Of a stretch of 64,000 nt of DNA, positions 39,186 through 50,095 are shown in pieces (the stretch's first letter is position 1; every line of letters starts with the position of its first letter). Below the pieces are notes generated by a model. It saw only the letters and a list, made by a program, of their open reading frames with translations, did no database searches and was not told where the DNA came from. Made by a program: the position numbers and the translations under genes. This stretch comes from Marchantia polymorpha subsp. ruderalis (taxonomy: Eukaryota; Streptophyta; Marchantiopsida; Marchantiales; Marchantiaceae), in assembly GCA_037833965.1 (NCBI GenBank), contig AP031355.1:26623501-26687500 (forward strand). Reading direction: 5' to 3'.

Positions 39186-39795
39186 TAGCTAGCTACATCT
39201 AAGCTAGCCTAGCTTCGATGTTATGATGTTATGTTTGCTGGAAATTATGGAGAATGCCACAAAATCTGGTTCAACAGCAGCAGCGTGTAACCGGATTTTT
39301 TCTTTAAATATGCCCGCGAGTAGAATTCATTCTGTTCCGTTTCTCTGGACAGATTCAAGTGATTTTCTTTGACATGGTGAGCGGGGAAGCTACTCTTTGT
39401 TGTGTTTGAAAGTGTTCACGGCTTTATTTAGTTTATTGAATTCCCAAAGAAATCCTCTTGAAAGGGTGTTCTTTAACGCGTCACAATCATGTTGGGATTT
39501 CGTAGCTAGCTTCGATGTTATGTTTGCTAGAAATTATGGAGAATGGCCACAAAATCTGGTTCAACAGCAGCAGCGTGTAACCGGATTTTTTCTTTAAATA
39601 TGCCCGCGAGTAGAATTCATTCTGTTCTGTTTCTCTGGACAGATTCAAGTGATTTTCTTTGACATGGTGAGCGGGGAAGCTACTCTTTGTGTGTTTGGAA
39701 GTGTTCACGACTTTATTCAGTTTATTGAATTCCCAAAGAAATCCTCTTGGAAGGGTGTTCTTTAACGCGTCACGATCATGTTGGGATTTTGAAGC
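39186..39795. repeat. Tandem duplication, about 0.3-kb unit
   Basis: Unit 1 (about 39186-39502) and unit 2 (about 39503-39795) both contain CGTAGCTAGC, GTTATGTTTGCT, AGCAGCAGCGTGTAACCGG and TTTAACGCGTCAC. Unit 1 has about 30 extra bases near its start. Similarity is high, so the event looks fairly recent. Confidence 0.85.
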
Positions 39796-39799
39796 ATAC

Positions 39800-42700
39800 A
39801 AGGACGTTCACTCCGCCATAGCTCACGTTCTTGTCCGCGATGACCTTAATTTTTTGTGCGGAGGTTTCCTGAGCATTCAGAATTTCTTCGAGACTGACCA
39901 GCGTACCAACCAGCCCATTGCTGACTCGCAATTTGCCCACTCCGGACGACGTTTCGTCCTATGGTTTAGCGCAATATGCGTGCACGAGTCTCCGTTGCTG
40001 GTGGCGAAGGGGAAAGGCAAAAGGGGAGTACCATTCGCCACAAGATGATCCGGTTGCACGCACTGGACATGGAGTTCCGTTAGAATGTCCCTCACTCTCA
40101 AATGCAGTCGCTCGTCACAACTCATAGATCGAAGACTCCGTTCCTGACTTCAGATCCGGCACTGAAATTACTCCACGATGCGCTAGACCCTCCGAGTGTG
40201 GACCTCAAGCTCACCCTCGACCGCGAGGATTTATGCGTCATCTACCGTTTTTAGATACCTTTCGGGTCTTGCTATAAAGCCTCGCCCATGTAGTTTGAAC
40301 AAGACCTCCGTCACAAGATTTAACTCAGACATGTCTTTAAGCTGAAAGAAGTCCTGATGATTCCTGATTCATGAGTTTCATAGTAGCAAAATTGAGACAA
40401 AAAGAGCACGATTCGGTCTTCCGCTTGTTCATCTCTTAGTACCAATCGATCGAAGGAGAAAGTAACTTGGCATCGGTAATAATCTTGGACCATGAACAAC
40501 CAAGTGAGTGAGTGAGGTCACTTCATCTCCTCGTTACACTTCATATTGATCACAACCCAATTGAAACCGTTTTCGGTCCGGGTTTGAGTACCGCTGAACT
40601 TCAAAATTTCAAGCGTAGACGGAGAATCGAAAGTCAATTCAAAATCAAGAATGTTTTTCCTGTCACGCTCAAGTTGCATGTACTAACAATGAGAGCCATT
40701 TTTTATCGCTAGAATGGCCTGAGAGTGGAGGATGAACCTTACGATGCAGTAGTAGGCTGGAGCTGGAGCATTATCTTGCATTCTTCAAAGTCCATCTTCA
40801 CAATCCATCACTTCCACACGTGCAAATAGATGACTCTTATTCCTGGCCATATAGAAAACACAAGCAGCGTGCACCGGTTTTGTAGCCACATTACAGTACT
40901 TCTCCTTCCCAAATACATTTCGATCAGAAGCAAGCAAGATAGCATAGAAGAAACAACCAAGGTGTTACAGGTGCAACAGCCATGCAACTGTGCCACACCA
41001 TACTCGTATCGAGTCTTGCTCAACTAGATGACAGTCTTCAAGAAAAGTCCGCGATACGGGAAAATTCGCAGTCTTGATTATCAAAATGAGTTTGTAGTAA
41101 TTACAATAGCTTTACAACACTGTGGATTGTAAGACCAAGCAACGATAACATAGCTACCTCGATTATGAGTCCTAGTCAAAAGCATGCTGCAAGATCTGAC
41201 ACCTTCACTCCGAAATAGGGTCCGCCCACTTTGATATGCGAACTCGAGTTGAGAGAAGACAAGCACATGGCAAGGGGAGAGAGGGTTTGAAGAGAGAGAA
41301 GAGGCGGGAAAGCCAAGAGGGATCTCCTCCTCCTCTAGCTCAGCGCAGTCAACTTTACGGACTGATTTAGCAGACAGACTGGCCCGACGGTGTGCTTAAC
41401 GGCGAATCCCCAACGGTGTACATATGAAGGGCCCCGGCCATCATCCAGTCGGGGTTGATCTAGCCTAAGTCTAAGAAGGGTCTCACCCCTTCCCAGATTG
41501 GTGTTATTCTTAGGGATTCCCACCCTAAAACCTAGTAAATTTAGCAAAAATAAAATTTTGTCACAATCATACAACATACAAAAGGATGTTTTGTATTGCA
41601 AAATTTTGAAAACTTGACTGGATTGACAAAAAATGGTAATACTTAGAACAACAATCTTCCAAAATATGGAGAGAGAAAAACAGAAAATATATCTTGGAGA
41701 AATTATCAAAATAAGAAATATCATCAAGAAAAACTTGATTTCAAACTTTATTAATTCGAAAAAATTAAAAAATAAAAAATAAATTTTATATGTGATGAAA
41801 CAACCAAGAAATTTTTTTCATCAATTATCACATATAGATTAATAGAAAAAAAATTCAATCAATTGCCACATATAAAATGATAGAAGAAAATTAATAAGAG
41901 TTGTAATTTAACTAAGAAAAATAAATTTTTAATAGCAAAAATTTTATAAAAATATTGTGACTAAATAAGTAAAATTGAAAATTGCACACATGTACATTAG
42001 AAGTATCATGGTAGATAGAAGAAAAGATATGGAATGAAGAATAATGCATCTAATTCGATATAATATCGATCAATGAATGCTTTGGTAGAAGCAACAGAAT
42101 TCAAAGGCAAATTTGATGTCTATTGTGACAAAAAAGTTTATCATGATAGTATAAATACTGAAATGTAAGATTTTTATTTACTGATAATTCATTTATTTTA
42201 GATGAGGTATATTCTTTTATGTATAAAAATTATTGTTGGATACAAAAACAAAGTTTTCTATTTGATATACTATATAATATTATGATAGGATTGTAAATTT
42301 CTTTGTACGGATGATCAATCTGCATAAATGTCAAAAAGTGATATTTGAATCTCAATGTAAAGATTAAATCATTTCAACCTGAAACATTTTTTTTGTTAAT
42401 CTATTGAGTTAAATAAATATATATATATAAATATATATATATAATTTCAAAGAAATAAATATTATATCTTCAAGAACATGAAAGTGCTATGAGTGAAGAT
42501 AAAAATAATACTATGATATCATTTTTTCTTTGTTTTGCTTTGTATGAGAATCTCATGGATTGAATCAACAAAGTGTGAAAAAAAATGATCATTATTTCAT
42601 ATACATGATTTTCCTATTCAAATGAAAAATGCAAAGAAATTGATCACATTGAATCTAAAAAGTACATACAAAATAATTTCAATTGCGGATGAAGTCATTC

Positions 42701-42880
42701 ACAAGATATCTTATTTCTAATAAGCATAGTCACTTTGACAATCTAATTATTCTTTCAGATGTCATTCATTCATCATATTCATGAGATTGTTCAACAATAT
42801 TTTTTTTCTTTATTCTTTATTTAATTGGATATATTGGTTTGTTTTTAAGAAAAAATTGTTTAGTTCAAAATAAAACATTG
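39800..42880. other. Intergenic stretch, AT-rich from about 41500
   Basis: No gene recognised. A TA-rich tract lies at 42418-42444. It ends at the decayed LTR. Confidence 0.5.
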
Positions 42881-44414
42881 ATAATAATGCAATGACAGAT
42901 AATTATCGAAATGAAGCATAGTGATAAAGATTCAAGCCCACGAGAATAGAAACAACACAAAGAACAAAAAAGTGTCACGTATTAACAGTCTATTGAAGAT
43001 TTTGAATTTTCAAGCATCTGTCACTCCCAGAAGTAATGCAATTGCTAAATCCGAAGGCAACACATTGAAGCGTAGATCACAGTCGATTCCTGAAATTAAT
43101 CCAATCAAGTACTACAGAGATCGATCACGACTCCGTCTTGATATTCAAGGGGGAAATTTCCCAAAGTATACACTCACATAGCTGCATAGAGCTTCGAATT
43201 ACAGATTTGCTTAAATCCTGAACTAGCTATACGCTTCTCAGAACACCCGAATTGGAGCTTTTACCTTGGATGCGGTATCTTCGACAAATTGAAGTATCTC
43301 TTGCACGGTGACAAATATTCAATTCACGGACAGAAAATTCCCAAAGTATACACTCAGATAGCTGCACAGAGCTTCCAATTACAGATTTGCTTAAATCTTG
43401 AACTAGACATACGCTAGTCTGAACACCCGAATTGAAGCTTCTACCTCGGATGCGATATTTTTGAAAAACTGAAGTATTTCTCGCACGGTCACAAACACTC
43501 AATTCACGGACGCGCGGAGAATGTAGACTGAAAACTAAGAAAACTAACTACTGAGATTTCCTCCAGGGCCGAAGCCTTAGGCTCCTTTATTCCTAACTAA
43601 CACTCTGAGATATCACTCTCTGTGCCGCGAGCTACAAACAGGCGCAACGCCAACAGACTCAGCAATTGTGGCGTCCGGTGAATTCTTATCTAATCCTAAC
43701 CTACGCAAAAAGACTGTCAATTCTAATTCCAAGTTCTCCTTCGTCTCGTCTTAATCAGAAAGAAACGCATCTAACTTCCTAGCTAACTGTCGCTGCCCAC
43801 CTATAATACAAGTAATGATCGCCGTCACTTGACGCTCCAATTCTTGCAACTGCAACCACTTTTGGATCTCGATCAGCCATATCACAAAACCGCGCAGACA
43901 TCGGTTCACCTTCTCAGTCAAGGCGTCGTTCGTCTGCTTCATCTCCTCTACTAATCTTCTCTGAAGTGCCAAGCACTTTGCCTCCAACTCTTGAAGTCGC
44001 TTTACCTTCTTCTATAGTGAAGTCTTTGCCGCTGCACGATCTGCAGTCAAGCTCTTTACTTGTTTGGCTGTTATTGTGGCTGCGGCCAACTTCACCCGCG
44101 TCCTGTTACGCACTAGCTCCACGTAAGATCCGACATCGGATGGTCTAGCATACTTCTCAAACTAACCATCTAGATACTAGAGTAAAGGAACCACCTACTT
44201 GCATAGCACGTCTACCGCATTGATCACTCTCGACTTAGTTTCCTCTATCGAAGTATCTTCTCCGGTCTCCAAGATGACAGTCCTTGTAGACGTCCGAGTT
44301 GACACCGCCGGTTGCTGCTTCGTAGCATCTCTCCCTACGCCTTCTACTACTCTGTCCACCAACTCCTCCAGCAAAGTTGGATCCTTCTTTGTGTCTGATG
44401 ACACCGTCAGTACT
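42880..44414 (-). mobile_element. Diverged relative of the giant LTR (decayed)
   Basis: The segment aligns imperfectly with the R-U5 end of the long LTRs, for example GTCACGTATTAACAGTCTATTGAAG and TGTCACTCCCAGAA. It continues into a mutated homologue of the LTR ORF (43751-44390, minus). It holds two tandem 180-bp units (43151-43330 and 43331-43510) not seen in the other LTRs. At the position of the LTR TATA/hairpin there is AATAAAGGAGCCTAAGGCTT, again with a small inverted repeat. It is interrupted at 44414 by the next LTR insertion; the rest is not in the window. Confidence 0.75.
43751..44390 (-). pseudogene. Decayed homologue of the LTR-encoded ORF
   Basis: Read on the minus strand, it gives VVPLL-YLDG-FEKYA...GSYVELVRNRTR, corresponding to VIPLLRYLDRKVDKYA...GSYIELVRRRTR of the 1045-aa protein. 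A coiled-coil stretch follows, ending ARKLDAFLSD (versus AKKLEAFLSKA). In-frame stops are present. Sequence identity is low compared with the other copies, so this is a distinct older subfamily. Confidence 0.75.
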
Positions 44415-45942
44415 TGTAATAACCCACTAAAGGCTAAAACTGCAATATAGTGGAAGAAAGGTCGAACCCACAGGGTCAGAGGAACACACAGGGTACAAAG
44501 TGTCACGTTTAACAGACTATTGAGGAGTTTGAATTCTCAGGCGACTGTCACTCCCAGAAATACTGCAAGTGTCCACTCGGAGCGCACTCGGAGGTCGCAC
44601 AGTGCAGCGTAACACACACACACACACACACACTTGAAACTACAGAAACATAACCCAGAGATCCGTTAGGACCTCTACTTCAAGATTTCAGGGGGAAAGT
44701 CTCTCGCGAGCACACTCGGCAAAGCTGCGGGCATTGACTCCCAACTCCGGCTTTTACAACACTTCCACTAGCTTGCTGCTAGTGTAGGAAACCCGGTTTG
44801 GACTGCCTACTTCGGATCGAAGTCACTCCTACGCGGTGAACAACACTCTCAACTCACAAAACGCGCAGAGAACACAGGTCCGCACTGAAGGACTCACTGA
44901 GAAACATTCCAGTAACACAACAACAGTCTATTGAAGAGTTTGAATTCTCAGGCACTTGTCATTTCCAAAAATACTACAAGGGTTACCTTCAAGGCACCTG
45001 CTGCAGCGTAACCTGAATTTACAACCAAGGCTTACACGAAGTAGCAAAACTTCACTTTGGCATTCAGGGGAAAAATTCCAAAGGCGTACAATCAGAAAGA
45101 AACACTCGAAGGTGTAGGGGCGAAACTGTTCAAGTATCTAACTAGTCACTGGCTCTGAGCATCGGCAGTCACCCGCAGGTGCAGATCCGAACTACTCAAG
45201 TCTCTAACCAATGTACTAGCTCTGAACATTCGGCCGTAGGCCTTCAGCTACAAAATGCGGAACGCTAAGTTGTAACCCCTCATGCGTGGTGACAGAACTC
45301 AAGGACACAAACACGTAGAGGAAATGGATTCCTGATCTGCACTTCTGAGTTTGGGAAAGAACCCCAGGCAAAACGCCTGGAACTATTTTATACCTTCTAA
45401 GTCCTAACTAGCACTACACTGCACTACGCTACACGCCTGCACGGAACCACGCTACACTACACTCCGCGGAACCTGTGCTACGTCTCCTGCGCGACGGACT
45501 GCCGCGCACTAACTCCCTACCCTGCCAGTCTTCCGCTCGACTGCGCAGTCTCAATCGCTGCAACGCCGCGGACATCTCCACTTCGAGGGCGGACATGGTA
45601 TCCCGCGCCTTCGACAGAAAAGCGTCGAGCTTCTTTGCTACCTTCCGCCGACTCCTGCTGTCGCCTGACAACAACCCGGCTGCTCGAAGTTCAAACTCAC
45701 GCAGTGTGAGTTTCTCCTGCGCCGCCACTTCCCAGTGGGCGTAGCCCTTGAGACAGTGGGCGACACGCCTCGCCGTCTTCACCTTTGTGCGATCTGCCTC
45801 CTGCCTGCGATCCTCTTCAATTACCACTAATTGCGATTCGGCCTCAGCACGTTGCGCTCTCAATTCGCCACACTCTGACTGTAGCCTGCGGATTACATCC
45901 TCATCCGCCTGTCGTGCGAGCTGACACTGCTCTAACAACCGC
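44415..45942 (-). mobile_element. LTR copy split by the composite element
   Basis: It begins TGTAATAACCCACTAAAGG after the putative target GTACT (44410-44414). It contains R-U5, the TATA box (45383-45392) with hairpin, and the C-terminal part of the LTR ORF. It stops abruptly at 45942 where the next LTR begins. Its expected continuation (CGCGTCTGTCGCACG) should lie beyond the right end of the window if the nested insertion is simple. Confidence 0.85.
45429..45940 (-). pseudogene. C-terminal part of LTR ORF, interrupted by insertion
   Basis: About 170 codons of the coiled-coil C-terminus, in frame with the same stop region as the intact copies. The ORF is cut within ...RLLEQCQ by the LTR starting at 45943. 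The upstream frame seen in this region is read-in from the inserted LTR. Confidence 0.8.
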
Positions 45943-46892
45943 TGTAATAACCCACTAAAGGCTAAAACTGCAATATAGTGGTAGAAAGGTCGAACCCACA
46001 GGGACAGAGGAACACACAGGGTACAAAGTGTCACGTTTTAACAGACTATTGAGGAGTTTGAATTCTCAGGCAACTGTCACTCCCAGAAATACTGCAAGTG
46101 TCCACTCGGAGCGCACTCGGAGGTCGCACAGTGCAACGTAACACACACACACACACACACACACACCTGAAACTACAGAAACACAACCTAGAGATCCGTT
46201 AGGACCTCTACTTCAAGATTTCAGGGGGAAAGTCTCTCACGAGCACACTCGGCAAAGCTGCGGGCAGTGACTTCCAACTCCGGCTTTTACAACACTTCCA
46301 CTAGCTTGCTGCTAGTGTAGGAAACCCGGTTTGGACTGCCTACTTCGGATCGAAGTCACTCATACGCGGTGAACAACACTCTCAACTCACAAAACGCGCA
46401 GAGAACACAGGTCCGCACTGAAGGACTCACTGTGAAACATTCCAGTAACACAACAACAGTCTATTGAAGAGTTTGAATTCTCAGGCACTTGTCATTCCCA
46501 GAAATACTACAGGGGTTACCCTCAAGGCACCTGCTGCAGCGTAACCTGAATTTACAACCAAGGCTTACACGAAGTAGCAAAACTTCACTTTGGCATTCAG
46601 GGGAAAAATCCCAAGGAGTACAATCAGAAAGAAACACTCGAAGGTGTAGGGGCGAAACTGTTCAAGTATCTAACTAGTCACTGGCTCTGAGCATCGGCAG
46701 TCACCCGCAGGTGCAGATCCGAACTACTCAAGTCTCTAACCAATGGACTAGCTCTGAACATTCGGCCGAAGGCCTTCAGCTACAAAATGCGGAACGCTAA
46801 GTTGTAACTCCTCGTGCGTGGTGACAGAACTCAAGGACACAAACACGCAAAGGAAATGGGTTCCTGATCTGCACTTCTGATGGGAAAGAACC

Positions 46893-46921
46893 CCAGGCAA
46901 AACGCCTGGAACTATTTTATA
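46893..46921 (-). promoter_or_regulatory. LTR_C core promoter and hairpin
   Basis: TATAAAATAG (46921-46912 on the minus strand), then CCAGGC-GTTTT-GCCTGG (46909-46893). The same arrangement occurs in LTR_B (58096-58068), LTR_A (63520-63492), the older LTR (45392 and below) and the short solo LTR (21616 and below). Confidence 0.7.
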
Positions 46922-46957
46922 CCTTCTAAGTCCTACCTAACACTACACTGCACTACG

Positions 46958-49900
46958 CTACACGCCTGCACGGAACCACGCTACACTACACTCCGCGGAA
47001 CCTGTACTACGTCTCCTACGCGGCCGACTGCCGCGCACTAACTCCCTACCCTGCCACTCTTCCGCTCGACTACGCAGTCCCAAACGCTGCAACGCCGCGG
47101 ACACCTCCCCCTCGAGGGCGGACATAGTATCCTGTGCCTTCGACAGAAAGGCCTCGAGCTTCTTCGCTACCTTCCGCCGACTCCTACTGTCGCCTGACAA
47201 CAACCCGGCTGCGCGCAATTCAAACTCACGCAGTGTGAGTTTCTCCTGCGCCTTCACTTCCCAGTGGGCGTAGCCCTTGAGACAGTGGGCGACTCGCCTC
47301 GCCGTCTCCACCTTCGTGCGATCCGCCTCCTTCCTGCGATCCTCTTCAATCGTCACTAATTGCGATTCGGCTTCAGCACGTTGCGCTCTCAATTCGCCAC
47401 ACTCTGACTGCAAACTGCGGATTAATTCTTCATCCGCCTGCCGTGCGAGCTGACATTGTTCCAACAACCGCGTCTGTCGCACGAGCTCCTCTGACAAAAT
47501 CCGATTCTGGGCCTGCTCAGAATCGAGTGCTTCCTTGACCTTCACCTGCTCCTTGGTGAGCTCGCCCAGTTTCTCATCCTTCATCTTCTCGGAGTGCTTG
47601 TAGAATTTCTGATTAAGCTTGTACTGTCCCCACAAGCACTCATGTTTCTCCTTCAAGTCCCTCAACTCCTGGTCCACTCTAGCTAATAGCTTGCTGGTGT
47701 GGACTTTAGTGCGAGTCCGCCTGCGCACTAACTCGATGTAAGATCCCGGCTGGAGTGGGTCGGCGTATTTATCGACCTTGCGATCCAAGTACCGCAGCAA
47801 CGGAATCACCTGCTCAGAGAGCGCCGCCGCCGGCGCTCCAACAATTTCCTCCTCCTCCTCCTCGGTGTCTTCTGCTCCTGACATTTCTTCCGTGGAGCCT
47901 CCGTCGTCATCATCCGAGTGGAGAATTTCAGTCGCCATTGATTGCGTCGGCGACTGCCCCAAGTGGGGCTGCACGTCCTCGACGTGCACTGCCTGCGAAG
48001 GCACGGCTGCAGCCTCGCTGCTCGTCGCCAAAATGTCTAAGGCGGAAGGCGAATGTACCCGAGCGGCATCCCCGTCGCTCGCTGGTTGATTGCCTACCGC
48101 ATTCTCTCTGTCGCCGTCGTCCGTCGCCGAAGGCGATTGAGCGGAGGGTGGCTGCGCGGGGTTGGATTGCGCATCGCGTATCGAGATTTCATCCCGCGGA
48201 CAGTCACTCCGCTCCTCCGTCTGCTGCTCCCTCGATCGGTCCGTGGGGGCTGTGCTCGGCCCGTGCGCAGGCGCATTTGCCGGCGCCTTGTCCGCCGCAG
48301 GCGTAGCGCCGCGGACATCTATCGCCGAAGGCGACATGGCCGGGGGCCGCACGCCCGATGTTCCTTGGCCTATAGGCCCTACCGCCGAAGGCGCATCTAT
48401 CGGCGGACTTCCCGCCGATGGTGCAGCCTCCGCACGCTCTCTGCTCGTATCTCCTCGGCTCGAAGGCCCTGGCGCCGAAGGCGCAAATTGCGGCGCGTGG
48501 TGCGCCGGAGGGTCTGGCCCCGAGGGCCGGTGTCTCGTAGGCGGTTCTTCCGCCGGCTCCTTCCCCTTCCTGCGTTGGAACGGGGGTGATTCTTGCCTGT
48601 GCACAGGCGGCACGTGTGGAGGTGTCCTGTGCACAGGCGACCTGTGCACAGGTGAGCGCCTGTGCACAGGCGGACTGCTCCTTCCCACGCGTAAGCGTAG
48701 ATCCACGTCCACTTGTGTTCGCCGATCCGCGGAGGCTCGTCCGTCCGCGGAGGTTCGCCTGTGCGCAAACGGAGCCTCTGTCCGCATCGCACGTGGTAAC
48801 TCCGGAGGCCCTTGGCCCGTAGGCGGCCTCTCTCCCGACGAGGTTGCAGCGTGGCCCGTCGCTCCTGCGGTCGTCCGCGCTTCCTCTCGCCTTTCTGGCG
48901 ACGCACTTCCTATCTCCGTCGCAATCGTCGCCGTGTCTGCACTGTCAGCTGGTAACACCAATCTGCGTGCCTTCTGCTTCGGCCGGCTGTATGGCTCGCA
49001 CAGCGGCCGCGGTCGAATGGGAGCAGAGGGTTCTTGATGCTGCTCCTCTTCGGACTCTTCCCTCCATCGCCGCTTCCGCGGCACTCGCGCTGCAGGAGTG
49101 TGTCTCCCTTCATCCCTCCGTCTTGATGGGGTAGAAGTCGGTGACTCCTCCGCATCAGTGTCGACCTCGTTCTCCCGCACATACTTCCCGGGATGGTCGA
49201 TGGACAATGGCGGAAAATGTTCAAGCTCCGCCGCTGTCAAACAATTCCGCTGTCGATAAAAATTGATGAGGAAAGGAGAAAGATGGTTTAGAGTTCCCCC
49301 CTTCTCCTCAAACGCGTGCTGTCGCATCACCCTGTGCAGGATGCTCGCCCAGTGAATTGGAGTTCCCTCGATGACGCACTCCACAAAAGAGACCTGCCAC
49401 AATGTGATGTAGCAGGCGCGGTGCGGCTGCAGTAATTGCATCAGCGCCGCGGACAGAGTCCGGCGAAATCGATCCTTGTAATCACGGGTCCTGTACCCAT
49501 TCTTGGTAGACCTCCCGGTCTTGAACAGCTCCACAAATTGCGCCTCCTCTTGCTTGGTCACCTTGATGCTCTCACTGTCGAAAAGGAGATGCCCTGGCAT
49601 GCCAGCACATCTTCCCAACGCCTGCGCCCAATCTTGGACTGTCCACCGATCAACATGCGGACGCAATCCGCGCGAGGGTGGTCCCTGTGGCTCTAGCCAC
49701 TCGCGCACCATATTCGCACAGATGTAATTCCATCCCCATAGCAAGAAATCGAGCTTTCTTGCTATTAAGCGCTCTTCGAAAGCGCGCAGCCCGTTCTGCG
49801 GCAGGCGAAGTGGCACCATCCGCAATCTGCTCGGTCTCGTCATTGCGTTCCTGGGGTTCGCTCGCCCGCTCATTCTACTTCCGCACTGTCCGCGTTTCTT

Positions 49901-50095
49901 TCTCTCTCGGCAAACTCTAATCGCTCTCAATTCCAAATCACGCGCACTCACTTCTCCCTCAATCAACAAGAAATCTCCTGTGTGACGACGTCGAGAATGG
50001 TCCGCAGCCAGCAGATGGATGCGCGCAGCGCGCACAAGAGATTGGAATCGCGAATTCAAGAATGGGACGTTCTCCGCCGCTCGGTCGAAGGTCAT
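46958..50095 (-). CDS. LTR-encoded 1045-aa coiled-coil protein (LTR_C copy)
   Basis: Intact ORF inside the LTR, from an ATG at 50095 to a stop 36 bp before the TATA box. Residues about 95-285 form a folded domain (LRAFEERLIARKLDFLLWGW; LLQPHRACYITLWQVSFVE; LSPFLINFYRQRNCLTAAE) that resembles the 'putative plant transposon protein' domain found in plant gypsy-like ORFs; this assignment is from memory of the pattern. Residues about 300-730 are Pro/Arg/Ser-rich and disordered, and carry in-frame copies of the LTR palindromes (PPVHR). An acidic patch (TEEEEEEIV) and a coiled coil (about 800-1010) follow. No catalytic motif, signal peptide or membrane segment is seen. By position it is a third cistron downstream of pol on the genomic RNA. 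Function unknown. Confidence 0.8.
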   Translation of the reverse strand: MTFDRAAENVPFLNSRFQSLVRAARIHLLAADHSRRRHTGDFLLIEGEVSARDLELRAIRVCRERKKRGQCGSRMSGRANPRNAMTRPSRLRMVPLRLPQNGLRAFEERLIARKLDFLLWGWNYICANMVREWLEPQGPPSRGLRPHVDRWTVQDWAQALGRCAGMPGHLLFDSESIKVTKQEEAQFVELFKTGRSTKNGYRTRDYKDRFRRTLSAALMQLLQPHRACYITLWQVSFVECVIEGTPIHWASILHRVMRQHAFEEKGGTLNHLSPFLINFYRQRNCLTAAELEHFPPLSIDHPGKYVRENEVDTDAEESPTSTPSRRRDEGRHTPAARVPRKRRWREESEEEQHQEPSAPIRPRPLCEPYSRPKQKARRLVLPADSADTATIATEIGSASPERREEARTTAGATGHAATSSGERPPTGQGPPELPRAMRTEAPFAHRRTSADGRASADRRTQVDVDLRLRVGRSSPPVHRRSPVHRSPVHRTPPHVPPVHRQESPPFQRRKGKEPAEEPPTRHRPSGPDPPAHHAPQFAPSAPGPSSRGDTSRERAEAAPSAGSPPIDAPSAVGPIGQGTSGVRPPAMSPSAIDVRGATPAADKAPANAPAHGPSTAPTDRSREQQTEERSDCPRDEISIRDAQSNPAQPPSAQSPSATDDGDRENAVGNQPASDGDAARVHSPSALDILATSSEAAAVPSQAVHVEDVQPHLGQSPTQSMATEILHSDDDDGGSTEEMSGAEDTEEEEEEIVGAPAAALSEQVIPLLRYLDRKVDKYADPLQPGSYIELVRRRTRTKVHTSKLLARVDQELRDLKEKHECLWGQYKLNQKFYKHSEKMKDEKLGELTKEQVKVKEALDSEQAQNRILSEELVRQTRLLEQCQLARQADEELIRSLQSECGELRAQRAEAESQLVTIEEDRRKEADRTKVETARRVAHCLKGYAHWEVKAQEKLTLREFELRAAGLLSGDSRSRRKVAKKLEAFLSKAQDTMSALEGEVSAALQRLGLRSRAEEWQGRELVRGSRPRRRRSTGSAECSVAWFRAGV

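Noticed and set aside
39689..40048. 119-codon plus-strand ORF
   Set aside because: It starts inside the 0.3-kb tandem duplication, has no recognised domain and no supporting exon structure.
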